NCBI RefSeq assembly: GCF_003966895.1
Contig: NZ_AP018449.1
Coordinates: forward strand, 3,489,501 to 3,553,500
Source: Methylomusa anaerophila
GTDB taxonomy: Bacteria; Bacillota; Negativicutes; Sporomusales; Sporomusaceae
Length of the DNA stretch: 64,000 nucleotides
Direction of reading: 5' to 3'
The notes under the pieces are model-generated. The model saw nothing but the letters and a program-made list of their open reading frames with translations, was not told the DNA's origin and searched no databases. Positions 18,501 to 26,789 of this stretch are shown here, piece after piece. Position 1 is the stretch's first letter. Each line of letters begins with the position of its first letter. The translations under genes were made by a program, and so were the position numbers.

Positions 18501-21500
18501 TACTTGATCGCAGTGTCGGCCCGTACCCCGGAGCAATTACGTCTGCAAATAAAACAATTAGTAGCTTATTGTGAGGAAAATGATGAAAACATACATTGCG
18601 GCGACATAAGTTATACATTGTTACTAGGACGGAAACATCTTCATAATCGATTGGCATGCATTGTCCATGACCTGCAAGAACTTGTGGTGCTCCTCAAAAA
18701 GTGGCTGTCAGAAAGCAGTGCGCCACAGGTATATTATTCGGTATTACATGAAAATGATCTTAGCGAAAAAGAGTCCTTAAAGCATAACGGAAATCAATGT
18801 ATAGAAAAAGTTAAAAAGGCAAATTGTGAGCGGGAGTTTTTAGAGCATTTGGCTGCAATTGCAAAATTATATATTCAGGGATACAAAATTGAATTTGATA
18901 AATTATTTTCAGATAATAGATATTGCAGAACTTCTCTGCCGACGTACCCCTTCGCTAAGGAAAGTTATTGGGTGCCGGACAATAACACGGGTACATTAAC
19001 AACTGCAGGGTTAGCAAATAAAGTTATAAACCACCCTTTGCTGCATCAAAATACTTCCGATTTTTTTGTACAAAGGTTTAGTTCTGTTTTTACCGGACAG
19101 GAGTTCTTTTTAGCAGATCACATTGTTAAAGGACAGCGAATTTTACCTGGAGTTGCTTACCTTGAAATAGCGCGAGCAGCTATAGAGCGGGCGGCGGGTT
19201 TGCTGAAAACAGATGAAAATGTGATTAGCTTAAAAAATGTAGTATGGACGCGTCCGCTGTCTGTAAATGCTCAAGCTGTTCAGATGTCGATAGAACTCAT
19301 TCTTAACGAGAATGGCGAAATATCTTATGAAGTCTATAGTAAACCGGAAGCAAATGTCGCTGAATTACAAATACACAGTCAGGGCAGTGCGGTACTTAAC
19401 CCGCAAGCAGAGATACAAGCTTTGGACATTAAGGCCATAAAAGCCAAATGCCAGCAAGGTATTCTAACTGCCGGCCAATGTTATGATATTCTTGGCAAGA
19501 TGGGGCTTAATTATGGGGCAGGTCATCAGGGAATTGAGCAAATATATTTAGGTACAGGTGAGGTTCTAGCTAAGCTTTCTCTGCCTTCCAACGTATCCAA
19601 TACTTTAGAACAGTTTGTTTTGCATCCCAGCTTGCTAGATTCTGCATTACAAGCATCTATAGGTTTGAGGGTGAGCAGTACTAAATTACTTCTTCCCTTT
19701 GCTCTTTCTGAGCTTGAAATTCGAGATAATTGTACCGCTAATATGTGGGCATTCATTTGTTATAGTGATGGTAGTACGGCCCGGGATAAAGTACAAAAAC
19801 TAGATATCGACTTATGTGATGAACAAGGAAAGATTTGTGTTAGAATGAAGGGATTTTCAACAAGAGAACTGGATAATGAAATAGATTCTAAAGAAGCAGA
19901 TTCCGGTACTATATTACTTCACCCATGTTGGCAAGAGCGGGCTATTAGTCAGCTAAACAAACATCCAGACTATGATCAGCACATTGTAGTATGCTGTGAG
20001 GCTGGTGAAGTATCTCAGAAAAGCATAGAAGCCGGCATCAAAGGAGTACTTTGCTTTATTTTAGACAGTGAGCAAGAAAGTATTGAGAGACGATTCAAAA
20101 ATTATGCCGTTCAATTGTTTGAGGAAATTCAAAGTATTTTTAAGCGTAAACCAAAAGAAAAAATATTACTTCAGGTTGTTATTTCTGCAAAAAACGAAAA
20201 GCAGCTTTTCCGTGGGTTTTCTGGTTTATTGAAGACGGCTCAACTTGAGAACCCGCAACTGAAAACCCAATTAATCGAAGCTGATAACACGGAAGAACTT
20301 GCAGAAAAACTGCTGAAAAACAGACGGCATTCGTTGGATAATCATATTCGTTATCAGGACGGTAAGCGCTGGGTGGCCGGTTGGAGCGAAGTAGAGGAAG
20401 CAGAACAGGCGAGAACAAAGATCCCTTGGAAAGACCAGGGGGTCTATTTAATTAGCGGTGGAACTGGCGGATTGGGACTAATTTTTGCTAAAGAAATTGC
20501 TGAGCACGGTAAAGGTGTGACTCTAATACTTACAGGCAGTTCACCGCTAAATGAAGGCAAACAGAGAAAATTAGAAGAATTGCAAGCATTGGGGGCAAAG
20601 ATTAAATATCAGCAAACCGACGTAACTAAAAACGAAGAAGTTAATAGCTTGATTAAAGCTATTATTAATGACTATGGCAAGCTCAATGGTATCATCCATT
20701 GTGCCGGAGTCATTGATGATAACTTCATCATTAAGAAAACTTCAGCTGAGTTCTTACAAGTTCAAGCCCCGAAAGTTACCGGATTGGTAAATCTTGATCA
20801 CGCAAGCAAAGATTTGCCACTAGACATATTTATGCTATTTTCCTCTGTTGCGGGAGTCATCGGTAATCCAGGGCAGGCGGACTATTCCTTGGCAAACGCT
20901 TTCATGGATGCTTATGCCCAATATCGTAATGAACTGGTGGCGGCAAAACGCCGTTATGGTCAAACATTATCAATCAACTGGCCGCTATGGCAAGAAGGCG
21001 GTATGCATCTTGATGAATATACTGAAAAGATATTTAGGAAAAACACCGGGATTATTCCCCTTGAGACTGCGATTGGCATCAAGGCTTTGTATCAAGGGTT
21101 AGCTTCCGCACACGAGCAGGTAATGGTAGTGACCGGAAATGCCGCAAAAATTCGGGAGCTGTTTGTGGAGCAACCATCTGTAGCCGTACATGAAGAAAAC
21201 ATTAAGTATGCAGTAAACAAGACCGTTTCAGCAGTTGGAGCGGATTTGCTTCGAGAAAAAGTAATCCATTTCTTCAAAAAGCTGCTTTCGACGGTAATCA
21301 AATTGCCTGTGCAACGGATTGAAGCCGATGCTCCTATGGAGAAATACGGAATAGACTCGATTATGGTCATGCAGATGACCAATCAATTAGAAAACACTTT
21401 TGGTTCTTTGCCAAAAACATTGTTCTTTGAATACCAAAGTATCCAGGAAATAGTTGGCTATTTCCTGGATACTTATCGGGAAAAACTTGTGGAATTGCTG

Positions 21501-24500
21501 GCGGCCAAGAATGAGACAGAGACGTTCAGCAATAATCCTCCGATTTCCCCGCCTGCTGAGCGTCCGGTAAGTCAAGGCCTTCGTAACCGCATTGCACCAG
21601 CCATTGCAAAATCCCGGGGAAAAACAGCCCAAGGGCCTTTTGATATTGCAATAATTGGTGTTTCCGGCCGTTACCCCGGCGCAAAAAACATCAAAGAATA
21701 TTGGAAAAATCTTCAGGAAGGTAAAGACTGTATAAGCGAAATTCCGAAAGACCGCTGGGACTACAGCCGTTACTTTGACGAAGATAAAAACAAATCCGGA
21801 ACAATCTATAGTAAGTGGGGCGGGTTTATCGAGGGCGTGGATCAGTTTGATCCTCTTTTTTTCAATATTTCACCACGGGAAGCGGAGTTTATTGATCCTC
21901 AGGAACGCCTGTTTTTGCAATGTGTCTATGAAACATTAGAAGATGCAGGCTATACCCGGGAAACCGTCGGCATGAACCGGGAGGGTGGCGTAGACGGCAA
22001 TGTAGGTGTTTATGTAGGAGTGATGTATGAAGAGTACCAACTTTACGGCGCCCAAGAGCAGATGATGGGTAGGCCAATAGCCCTTACTGGCAGTCCGGCA
22101 TCAATAGCCAACAGAGTATCCTATTTTTGCAACTTTAACGGACCGAGTATTGCCATAGATACCATGTGTTCCTCCTCTTTGACAGCTATCCATTTAGCCT
22201 GCCAAAGCCTGCAAAGCGGCGGCTGCCAACTTGCAATTGCGGGAGGCGTCAACATATCGGTTCATCCCAACAAATACTTAATGCTCAGCCAAGGTAAGTT
22301 CTTATCCAGCAAAGGGCGGTGTGAAAGCTTTGGCCAGGGCGGTGACGGCTATGTACCGGGAGAAGGTGTCGGTGCAGTATTGCTCAAACCACTGGACAGA
22401 GCCGTCGCGGACGGTGATCATATCTATGGAGTAATAAAAGGTATCGCCGTAAATCATGGTGGGAAAACCAACGGGTACACAGTTCCTAACCCCAATGCCC
22501 AGGCAACTGTTATTGGACGGGCATTAAAGCAAGCACGAATCAATCCAAGAATAATCAGTTATATTGAAGCCCATGGCACAGGGACATTCTTAGGAGATCC
22601 GATTGAAATCGCGGCTTTGAGTAAAACATTTCAAGAATATACAGCAGATAAACAGTTTTGCGCCATTGGCTCAGCTAAATCAAATATAGGGCATTGCGAG
22701 AGCGCGGCAGGTATTGCCGGAGTGACCAAAGTACTATTGCAACTGAAATATCATCAACTAGTTCCCTCTTTGCATTCCAATGTACGTAACCCTAATATTG
22801 ATTTTGGCAAGACTCCATTTATCGTCCAACAAGAGCTTGGCGAATGGAAAAGACCAAAAGCTGCGCTGGATGGAGTCATGCGCGAATATCCAAGAACCGC
22901 CGGCATTTCATCTTTTGGTGCGGGAGGTTCAAATGCCCATGTAGTGATTGAAGAATATATACCTAATTCCCGGGAAGTGCAAATACCATCGTCACCCGCA
23001 ATAATTGTATTGTCAGCTAAAAATGAAGAAGGGCTTAAAGAGCAAGCTAAAGAGCTATTATGTGCCATTGAAGAGCAATGCTTCGCTAATACTGATTTGG
23101 CTTCCATGGCTTATACTCTCCAAGTAGGACGAGAAGCCATGGAAGAACGGTTAGCTATGACAGTAGGTTCAGTGCAAGAACTTGAAGAAAAACTTAGGGA
23201 TTTTGTGCAAGGAAAAGATAATATTGATGATTTATACTACGGTCAGGTAAAACGCAATAAGGAAACGCTGGCAGTTTTAGCAACTGACGAAGATATGACA
23301 AAAGCAATAGACGCTTGGTTCAGTAAAAGAAAATATGCTAAACTTCTGGAGCTTTGGGTCAAAGGCCTGAATATTGACTGGAACCGGCTGTATCCTGATA
23401 CGAAACCGGAGCGAATTAGCTTGCCTACATATCCTTTTGCCAAAAAACGGTGTTGGGTACCTGGAGACGGGAATTATCAAATTGACCAGATTTCTTTAGC
23501 TAACATACCAAATTCATGGGATGGTTTAATGTATGTACCTATATGGGAAGAGCAACCTTCAACTGATATTGTAAAGCAGAGAGAACCTCATGCAGTTTTA
23601 ATCGTCTACCATGAATCATCCTCAAAATTAGCGGAAATAATCTATGACCATTATTCTAAAAACAAGCTAATAGAAAGCATTCTGCGAGTCCGGTTAGGTA
23701 ATCAAACAAAACAAGTATCACAACAAGAATGGATATGCGATATTAATGATTTTGAGAGCTTAAAGATATGTCTTAAGGCTTCTGGGGCGTTAGATTGTCT
23801 CTATTTTATCTCAGAATGCCGAGACGACCACAGCGTTCCCGATTTTAATGCCATAATACAAAGCCAACAATACAATGAGCTTCAGTTATTACGGCTGATA
23901 AAGCAGCTTAAACGGCAAAATGGAACTGATAAGCAAATGGATTGTTATATTATTTCTCAGGATAATTATTCTGTTGGTGCTGCCGGTGTCAATCCCCGCG
24001 GTGGAGGCATTACCGGTTTGGCTTATTCGATTGCTCAAGGCGATCACCGGTTCTTAGTCAGAAATATTGATATATCCCAGGGAGATCTTTCGACAAAACA
24101 ACAACAGGAAGAATTAATTAGACTTATAAGCAATGAGGCACCTACGAATAGAGGGGAATTAGTAAAAATCAAAGCTGGCCTCCGCTATAAGCAGGAATTT
24201 CGCCAGTTGGACACAAGTGCTTATACTTCCCAGGAGCCAAAGTTCCAACGGGGAGGAGTCTATGTAATCTTAGGTGGCAGTGGCACAGTGGGGGGAGTAA
24301 TTACCCGCTGCTTGTTGCAAAAATATAATTCCAGAGTTGTATGGATTGGCCGAAAACCGGCAACGTCTGATACGATTCGTAAAAAGCTAGAATCCTTGCA
24401 GGCGGTGGGAGAACCTCCATTATATGTTCAGGCAGATGTGACTAATTTGGCAGAGATGAAAAACGCGCTCACAACAATAAAGCAACAGTACCCAGTTATT

Positions 24501-26789
24501 AATGGCGCAATTTTCGCAGGAATTGTCTTTAACTCCGAAAACTCGGTGACTAAAACAGATGAAGCTGAGTTTTTGAAAATATTAAATACTAAGACAAAAG
24601 GCAGCGTTAACTTTTACGCCACCTTTAAAGATGAACCTTTAGATTTTATGTGTTACTTTTCTTCCGCACAAGCCTTTTCCTTTTCGGGAGCTGCTAATTT
24701 TTCTGCTTATGCCACAGGCATTACATTTTCCGATGCCTTTGTCCAATTTATTCGCAGACAATCTGTATTCCCAATAGGAATTATTAACTGGGGGTTTTGG
24801 AAATCATCGATAGTAGAAGCAGGGGAGAAACTTATTAACCAAAATACCGGGACACTGCAAGATAAGGAAGGCTTTGAGTGTTTTGAGCGTTTTGTTAACT
24901 TATTACAACAAGGCAAGCTAAACCAGGTTATATGTTTAAAAGCTACGAAATCCGTGCTTGAGCTAATGAAATGTAAAGACAATGAAGTAGTATCACTAAA
25001 TGAAAGCAGTATTAATTCACTTATCGGCTGCCTATGGGGAAACGAAAAGTTAGTTGAGCAGAAGCTGGCACTTCTTTATAAAAACACCAGTAATACTTCG
25101 GAAGAAATAAATAGCTGGCTAGCAAAAATGCTATTCGTGCAATTGCGGCGAATGGGTTTGTTCCGTCTGGGAGGAATTGCTAGAGACATTACATTACTCA
25201 GAAATTCAACCGGCATAGTAAATAAATATGATCGCTGGCTGGACGAATGTCTGAATGTTCTCCAAATGAGAGGCTATATACAATGTATAGAAGATATGAT
25301 ATATCCGCAAGAGGATTGGAATTTCAGTGATGAAGAGCTGGTAACGCAGCAATGGGAAGTCGTCAAAGAAGCTTATTTAAAAGATGCCGACTGGAAAGCG
25401 CAGGTAAGGTTAGCGGCTATATGCTTGCAGCGCTTACCGGAAATTTTGCGTGGCGAAATTTTAGCTACCGATGTTATGTTTCCAAATTCATCTATGGAAA
25501 TGGTGGAAGGAATTTATAAAGATAATATTCTGTCAGATTTTTATAACTCTATAATGGCAGATGCCGTAGAGGAATATGTAAGACAGTGGGTAGAGGCGAA
25601 GCCAAAAACAATAGTGCGGATTATTGAAGTAGGTGCAGGAACTGGGGGGACGAGTAAAACTGTTCTGGCAAGATTAAAACCATATGTTGATCATGTTGAG
25701 TATTGTTATACTGATATTTCCAAATCCTTTTTGTTATTTGCGGAAAAACAATATGGGCCGGACAATCCTTATTTAAGATACAAACTTTGGAATGTAGAAA
25801 AACCGGTAGCGGCTCAGGGGATTGAAATTGGCAGTTACGATATAGTAATTGCCGCTAATGTTTTGCATGCAACAAAAAACATCCGACAAACACTCAGAAA
25901 TATAAAAGCAGTTCTTAAGCGGAATGGAATCTTACTTATAAATGAAGTTACTCAGAAAAGTATATTTACCACACTGACTTTTGGATTGTTGAACGGTTGG
26001 TGGCTATATGAAGATGAAAATGCAAGAATTACCGGATCGCCGCTCATTCGTTTGGAAATGTGGAAGAAAATACTGGAAGAGGAAGGCTATAGACAAGTTC
26101 AACTTCCTACCGGTTCAGAGGAAAACACCGGCCAGGATATTATTGCGGCCGAAAGTGACGGTATTGTTAGAAAAGAGTTGGAAACTAGAATTGTTAAGGA
26201 GGATATAAAAGAGAACCCGGTAAAAGGCATAGCCGGTGTTTCTGACCAATCGGTTCATAACGACGCTATAATGTCATCTATCCCAACAGCGAACGGAAAT
26301 GCGGATAATTATATTGAAAATGCAATTCGCGGGCTCTTAGCAGAGTTGTTGAAGGTATCACTAGATGATATTGATGGCCATGTTGCATTTTCAGATTACG
26401 GGGTGGATTCGATCATTGGGGTTTCATTAGTCAATCGGCTAAATGAATTATTGGGAACGAATATTAACAGTGCCGTTCTTTTTGATTATACAACGGCAGA
26501 TCGGCTTAAAGATTATCTGGTAAAAACATATAAAAACCAGATTAAAATTCAATTGCCGTCACATTCATCCGAAGGGATACCTCTCCAAAATGATATTAAA
26601 ATTAGCGATACTTTGTGTCAGTCTACTTCTGATTGTACACCAGGTATTTCTGAACTGGGTTTGTCTGAACAAACAGAGATTAGCATGATTAAAGATTTAC
26701 AAAATCGATTTTTTTCTAATGAAATTTCTACAGATTTATTAGTAGAGACATTATCAAATAAATATAATAGGGGGGTTAATAATGGATAG
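15546..26789 (+). CDS. PKS protein B: cMT-ACP1 / KS2-DH2-KR2-ACP2 / KS3-KR3(inactive?)-cMT-ACP3
   Basis: 3747 residues. Residues 1-360 are a C-methyltransferase (SAM motif EIGAGTG, GAGTG at 175-179), then ACP1 Ser444; together they finish module 1 begun in protein A. KS2 has Cys718 and EAHGTGT. DH2 has His1192 in HIVKGQRILP and Asp1365. KR2 has Tyr1780, with a DD at the B-type LDD position, and ACP2 has Ser1938. KS3 has Cys2208. The next domain looks like a KR (GGSGTVGG), but Phe3052 stands where the catalytic Tyr belongs, so reduction is unlikely. It is followed by a second cMT (GAGTG from 3363), ACP3 Ser3622 and a C-terminal docking helix ending at the stop. Module 2 should give an enoyl and module 3 an alpha-methyl beta-keto intermediate. 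The DNA 21243-23440 is duplicated in gene D. The stop overlaps the next start by 8 bases. Start supported by AAAGGGGG at 15529. Confidence 0.92.
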   Translation: MRRMDELLCRLLWEQLKSIGLFSEKKATMADLKMKISQHSLYDKWLEESLAILLRNSYLEYDGEFYTTAGNMSVNMDGWLDWNLIKEEYSQNLNIKAHMVLVEAMLKALPDILTGKAEARNIIFPNSSMERLTQLEKYNKAAGYFNEVVANTVSGYIQERIRQDSAAKLRIIEIGAGTGAANAIVFSKLSTYKQHIREYCYTDASRACLAHVQQEYGSDYLVCKLLDIDRPIAGQGVNSDEYDILIAVNSLHAVKDIRQALRNIKTLLRKNGLIVLNEISENSLFIHLTFGLLKEWCLYEDSMLRIPGCAGLYPEKWQQVLESEGFQFISFPATDAHNLGRQIIVAESDGVIRKKHDFTLMPDSVGYDENSSPINSDYCSKIPQDRIAIQKNQPETNKAEMDVTEQTVNNFTRMILRESIAGALKMETGKIKDELSFSEYGVDSIIAVNLVNAINKKLNITMQITALFDYNNVNQLVRHIVEEYESILISMLQEQENMPGLAETGTEPAEAVAVNDSKWQLSRFDGASFDFYPEMQTKYTEQTMSSSVFKTSSPEQQDDIAIIGMSGRFAKSSTVKELWNNLKNGTNLIQKVSRWDLSQYFDQNRKYCNYGSFLEDIDKFDPLFFNISGLEATYMDPRQRIFLEEAWKALEDAGYAGTAIEGLKCGVYVGCGRTDYDQLFNDNPPPQAFWGNDNAVIPARIAYYLNLKGPAVVVDTACSSSLVAIHLASQSLRAGETDLMLAGGIYLTCSPHTYLVGNRAEMLSYSGRCYTFDERADGFVPGEGVGVVVLKRLKEAIADGDNIYGVIRGSGINQDGRTNGITAPSALSQERLERYVYETFHIEPERIQMVEAHGTGTKLGDPIEFNALTRAFRAYTNRKQYCAIGSIKTNLGHAVYAAGVAGVIKVLLAMRHKKIPPTLNFQSGNPNINFEDSPFYVNTSLRYWDIDSNSKRCALVSSFGFSGTNAHIAIEEPPAPARHYQEEPGYLIAVSARTPEQLRLQIKQLVAYCEENDENIHCGDISYTLLLGRKHLHNRLACIVHDLQELVVLLKKWLSESSAPQVYYSVLHENDLSEKESLKHNGNQCIEKVKKANCEREFLEHLAAIAKLYIQGYKIEFDKLFSDNRYCRTSLPTYPFAKESYWVPDNNTGTLTTAGLANKVINHPLLHQNTSDFFVQRFSSVFTGQEFFLADHIVKGQRILPGVAYLEIARAAIERAAGLLKTDENVISLKNVVWTRPLSVNAQAVQMSIELILNENGEISYEVYSKPEANVAELQIHSQGSAVLNPQAEIQALDIKAIKAKCQQGILTAGQCYDILGKMGLNYGAGHQGIEQIYLGTGEVLAKLSLPSNVSNTLEQFVLHPSLLDSALQASIGLRVSSTKLLLPFALSELEIRDNCTANMWAFICYSDGSTARDKVQKLDIDLCDEQGKICVRMKGFSTRELDNEIDSKEADSGTILLHPCWQERAISQLNKHPDYDQHIVVCCEAGEVSQKSIEAGIKGVLCFILDSEQESIERRFKNYAVQLFEEIQSIFKRKPKEKILLQVVISAKNEKQLFRGFSGLLKTAQLENPQLKTQLIEADNTEELAEKLLKNRRHSLDNHIRYQDGKRWVAGWSEVEEAEQARTKIPWKDQGVYLISGGTGGLGLIFAKEIAEHGKGVTLILTGSSPLNEGKQRKLEELQALGAKIKYQQTDVTKNEEVNSLIKAIINDYGKLNGIIHCAGVIDDNFIIKKTSAEFLQVQAPKVTGLVNLDHASKDLPLDIFMLFSSVAGVIGNPGQADYSLANAFMDAYAQYRNELVAAKRRYGQTLSINWPLWQEGGMHLDEYTEKIFRKNTGIIPLETAIGIKALYQGLASAHEQVMVVTGNAAKIRELFVEQPSVAVHEENIKYAVNKTVSAVGADLLREKVIHFFKKLLSTVIKLPVQRIEADAPMEKYGIDSIMVMQMTNQLENTFGSLPKTLFFEYQSIQEIVGYFLDTYREKLVELLAAKNETETFSNNPPISPPAERPVSQGLRNRIAPAIAKSRGKTAQGPFDIAIIGVSGRYPGAKNIKEYWKNLQEGKDCISEIPKDRWDYSRYFDEDKNKSGTIYSKWGGFIEGVDQFDPLFFNISPREAEFIDPQERLFLQCVYETLEDAGYTRETVGMNREGGVDGNVGVYVGVMYEEYQLYGAQEQMMGRPIALTGSPASIANRVSYFCNFNGPSIAIDTMCSSSLTAIHLACQSLQSGGCQLAIAGGVNISVHPNKYLMLSQGKFLSSKGRCESFGQGGDGYVPGEGVGAVLLKPLDRAVADGDHIYGVIKGIAVNHGGKTNGYTVPNPNAQATVIGRALKQARINPRIISYIEAHGTGTFLGDPIEIAALSKTFQEYTADKQFCAIGSAKSNIGHCESAAGIAGVTKVLLQLKYHQLVPSLHSNVRNPNIDFGKTPFIVQQELGEWKRPKAALDGVMREYPRTAGISSFGAGGSNAHVVIEEYIPNSREVQIPSSPAIIVLSAKNEEGLKEQAKELLCAIEEQCFANTDLASMAYTLQVGREAMEERLAMTVGSVQELEEKLRDFVQGKDNIDDLYYGQVKRNKETLAVLATDEDMTKAIDAWFSKRKYAKLLELWVKGLNIDWNRLYPDTKPERISLPTYPFAKKRCWVPGDGNYQIDQISLANIPNSWDGLMYVPIWEEQPSTDIVKQREPHAVLIVYHESSSKLAEIIYDHYSKNKLIESILRVRLGNQTKQVSQQEWICDINDFESLKICLKASGALDCLYFISECRDDHSVPDFNAIIQSQQYNELQLLRLIKQLKRQNGTDKQMDCYIISQDNYSVGAAGVNPRGGGITGLAYSIAQGDHRFLVRNIDISQGDLSTKQQQEELIRLISNEAPTNRGELVKIKAGLRYKQEFRQLDTSAYTSQEPKFQRGGVYVILGGSGTVGGVITRCLLQKYNSRVVWIGRKPATSDTIRKKLESLQAVGEPPLYVQADVTNLAEMKNALTTIKQQYPVINGAIFAGIVFNSENSVTKTDEAEFLKILNTKTKGSVNFYATFKDEPLDFMCYFSSAQAFSFSGAANFSAYATGITFSDAFVQFIRRQSVFPIGIINWGFWKSSIVEAGEKLINQNTGTLQDKEGFECFERFVNLLQQGKLNQVICLKATKSVLELMKCKDNEVVSLNESSINSLIGCLWGNEKLVEQKLALLYKNTSNTSEEINSWLAKMLFVQLRRMGLFRLGGIARDITLLRNSTGIVNKYDRWLDECLNVLQMRGYIQCIEDMIYPQEDWNFSDEELVTQQWEVVKEAYLKDADWKAQVRLAAICLQRLPEILRGEILATDVMFPNSSMEMVEGIYKDNILSDFYNSIMADAVEEYVRQWVEAKPKTIVRIIEVGAGTGGTSKTVLARLKPYVDHVEYCYTDISKSFLLFAEKQYGPDNPYLRYKLWNVEKPVAAQGIEIGSYDIVIAANVLHATKNIRQTLRNIKAVLKRNGILLINEVTQKSIFTTLTFGLLNGWWLYEDENARITGSPLIRLEMWKKILEEEGYRQVQLPTGSEENTGQDIIAAESDGIVRKELETRIVKEDIKENPVKGIAGVSDQSVHNDAIMSSIPTANGNADNYIENAIRGLLAELLKVSLDDIDGHVAFSDYGVDSIIGVSLVNRLNELLGTNINSAVLFDYTTADRLKDYLVKTYKNQIKIQLPSHSSEGIPLQNDIKISDTLCQSTSDCTPGISELGLSEQTEISMIKDLQNRFFSNEISTDLLVETLSNKYNRGVNNG
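21243..23440 (+). repeat. 2198-bp near-identical direct repeat, copy 1 (ACP2-KS3-linker)
   Basis: Matches 40334-42531 at a constant offset of 19091. By eye I find six differences, all transitions, at 21262, 21335, 21374, 21476, 22779 and 23300; four are silent. The block begins just before ACP2, covers ACP2 and all of KS3 with its linker, and ends inside the codons for LPTYPFA; the flanks are unrelated. Confidence 0.95.

Noticed and set aside
21387..21632. Antisense open frames repeated almost identically at two places (also 40478-40723, 21889-22077 and 40980-41168, and 22754-23107 and 41845-42198)
   Set aside because: They are duplicated only because the 2198-bp block is duplicated; the opposite frame encodes ACP and KS domains, and the antisense frames lack motifs and ribosome sites.
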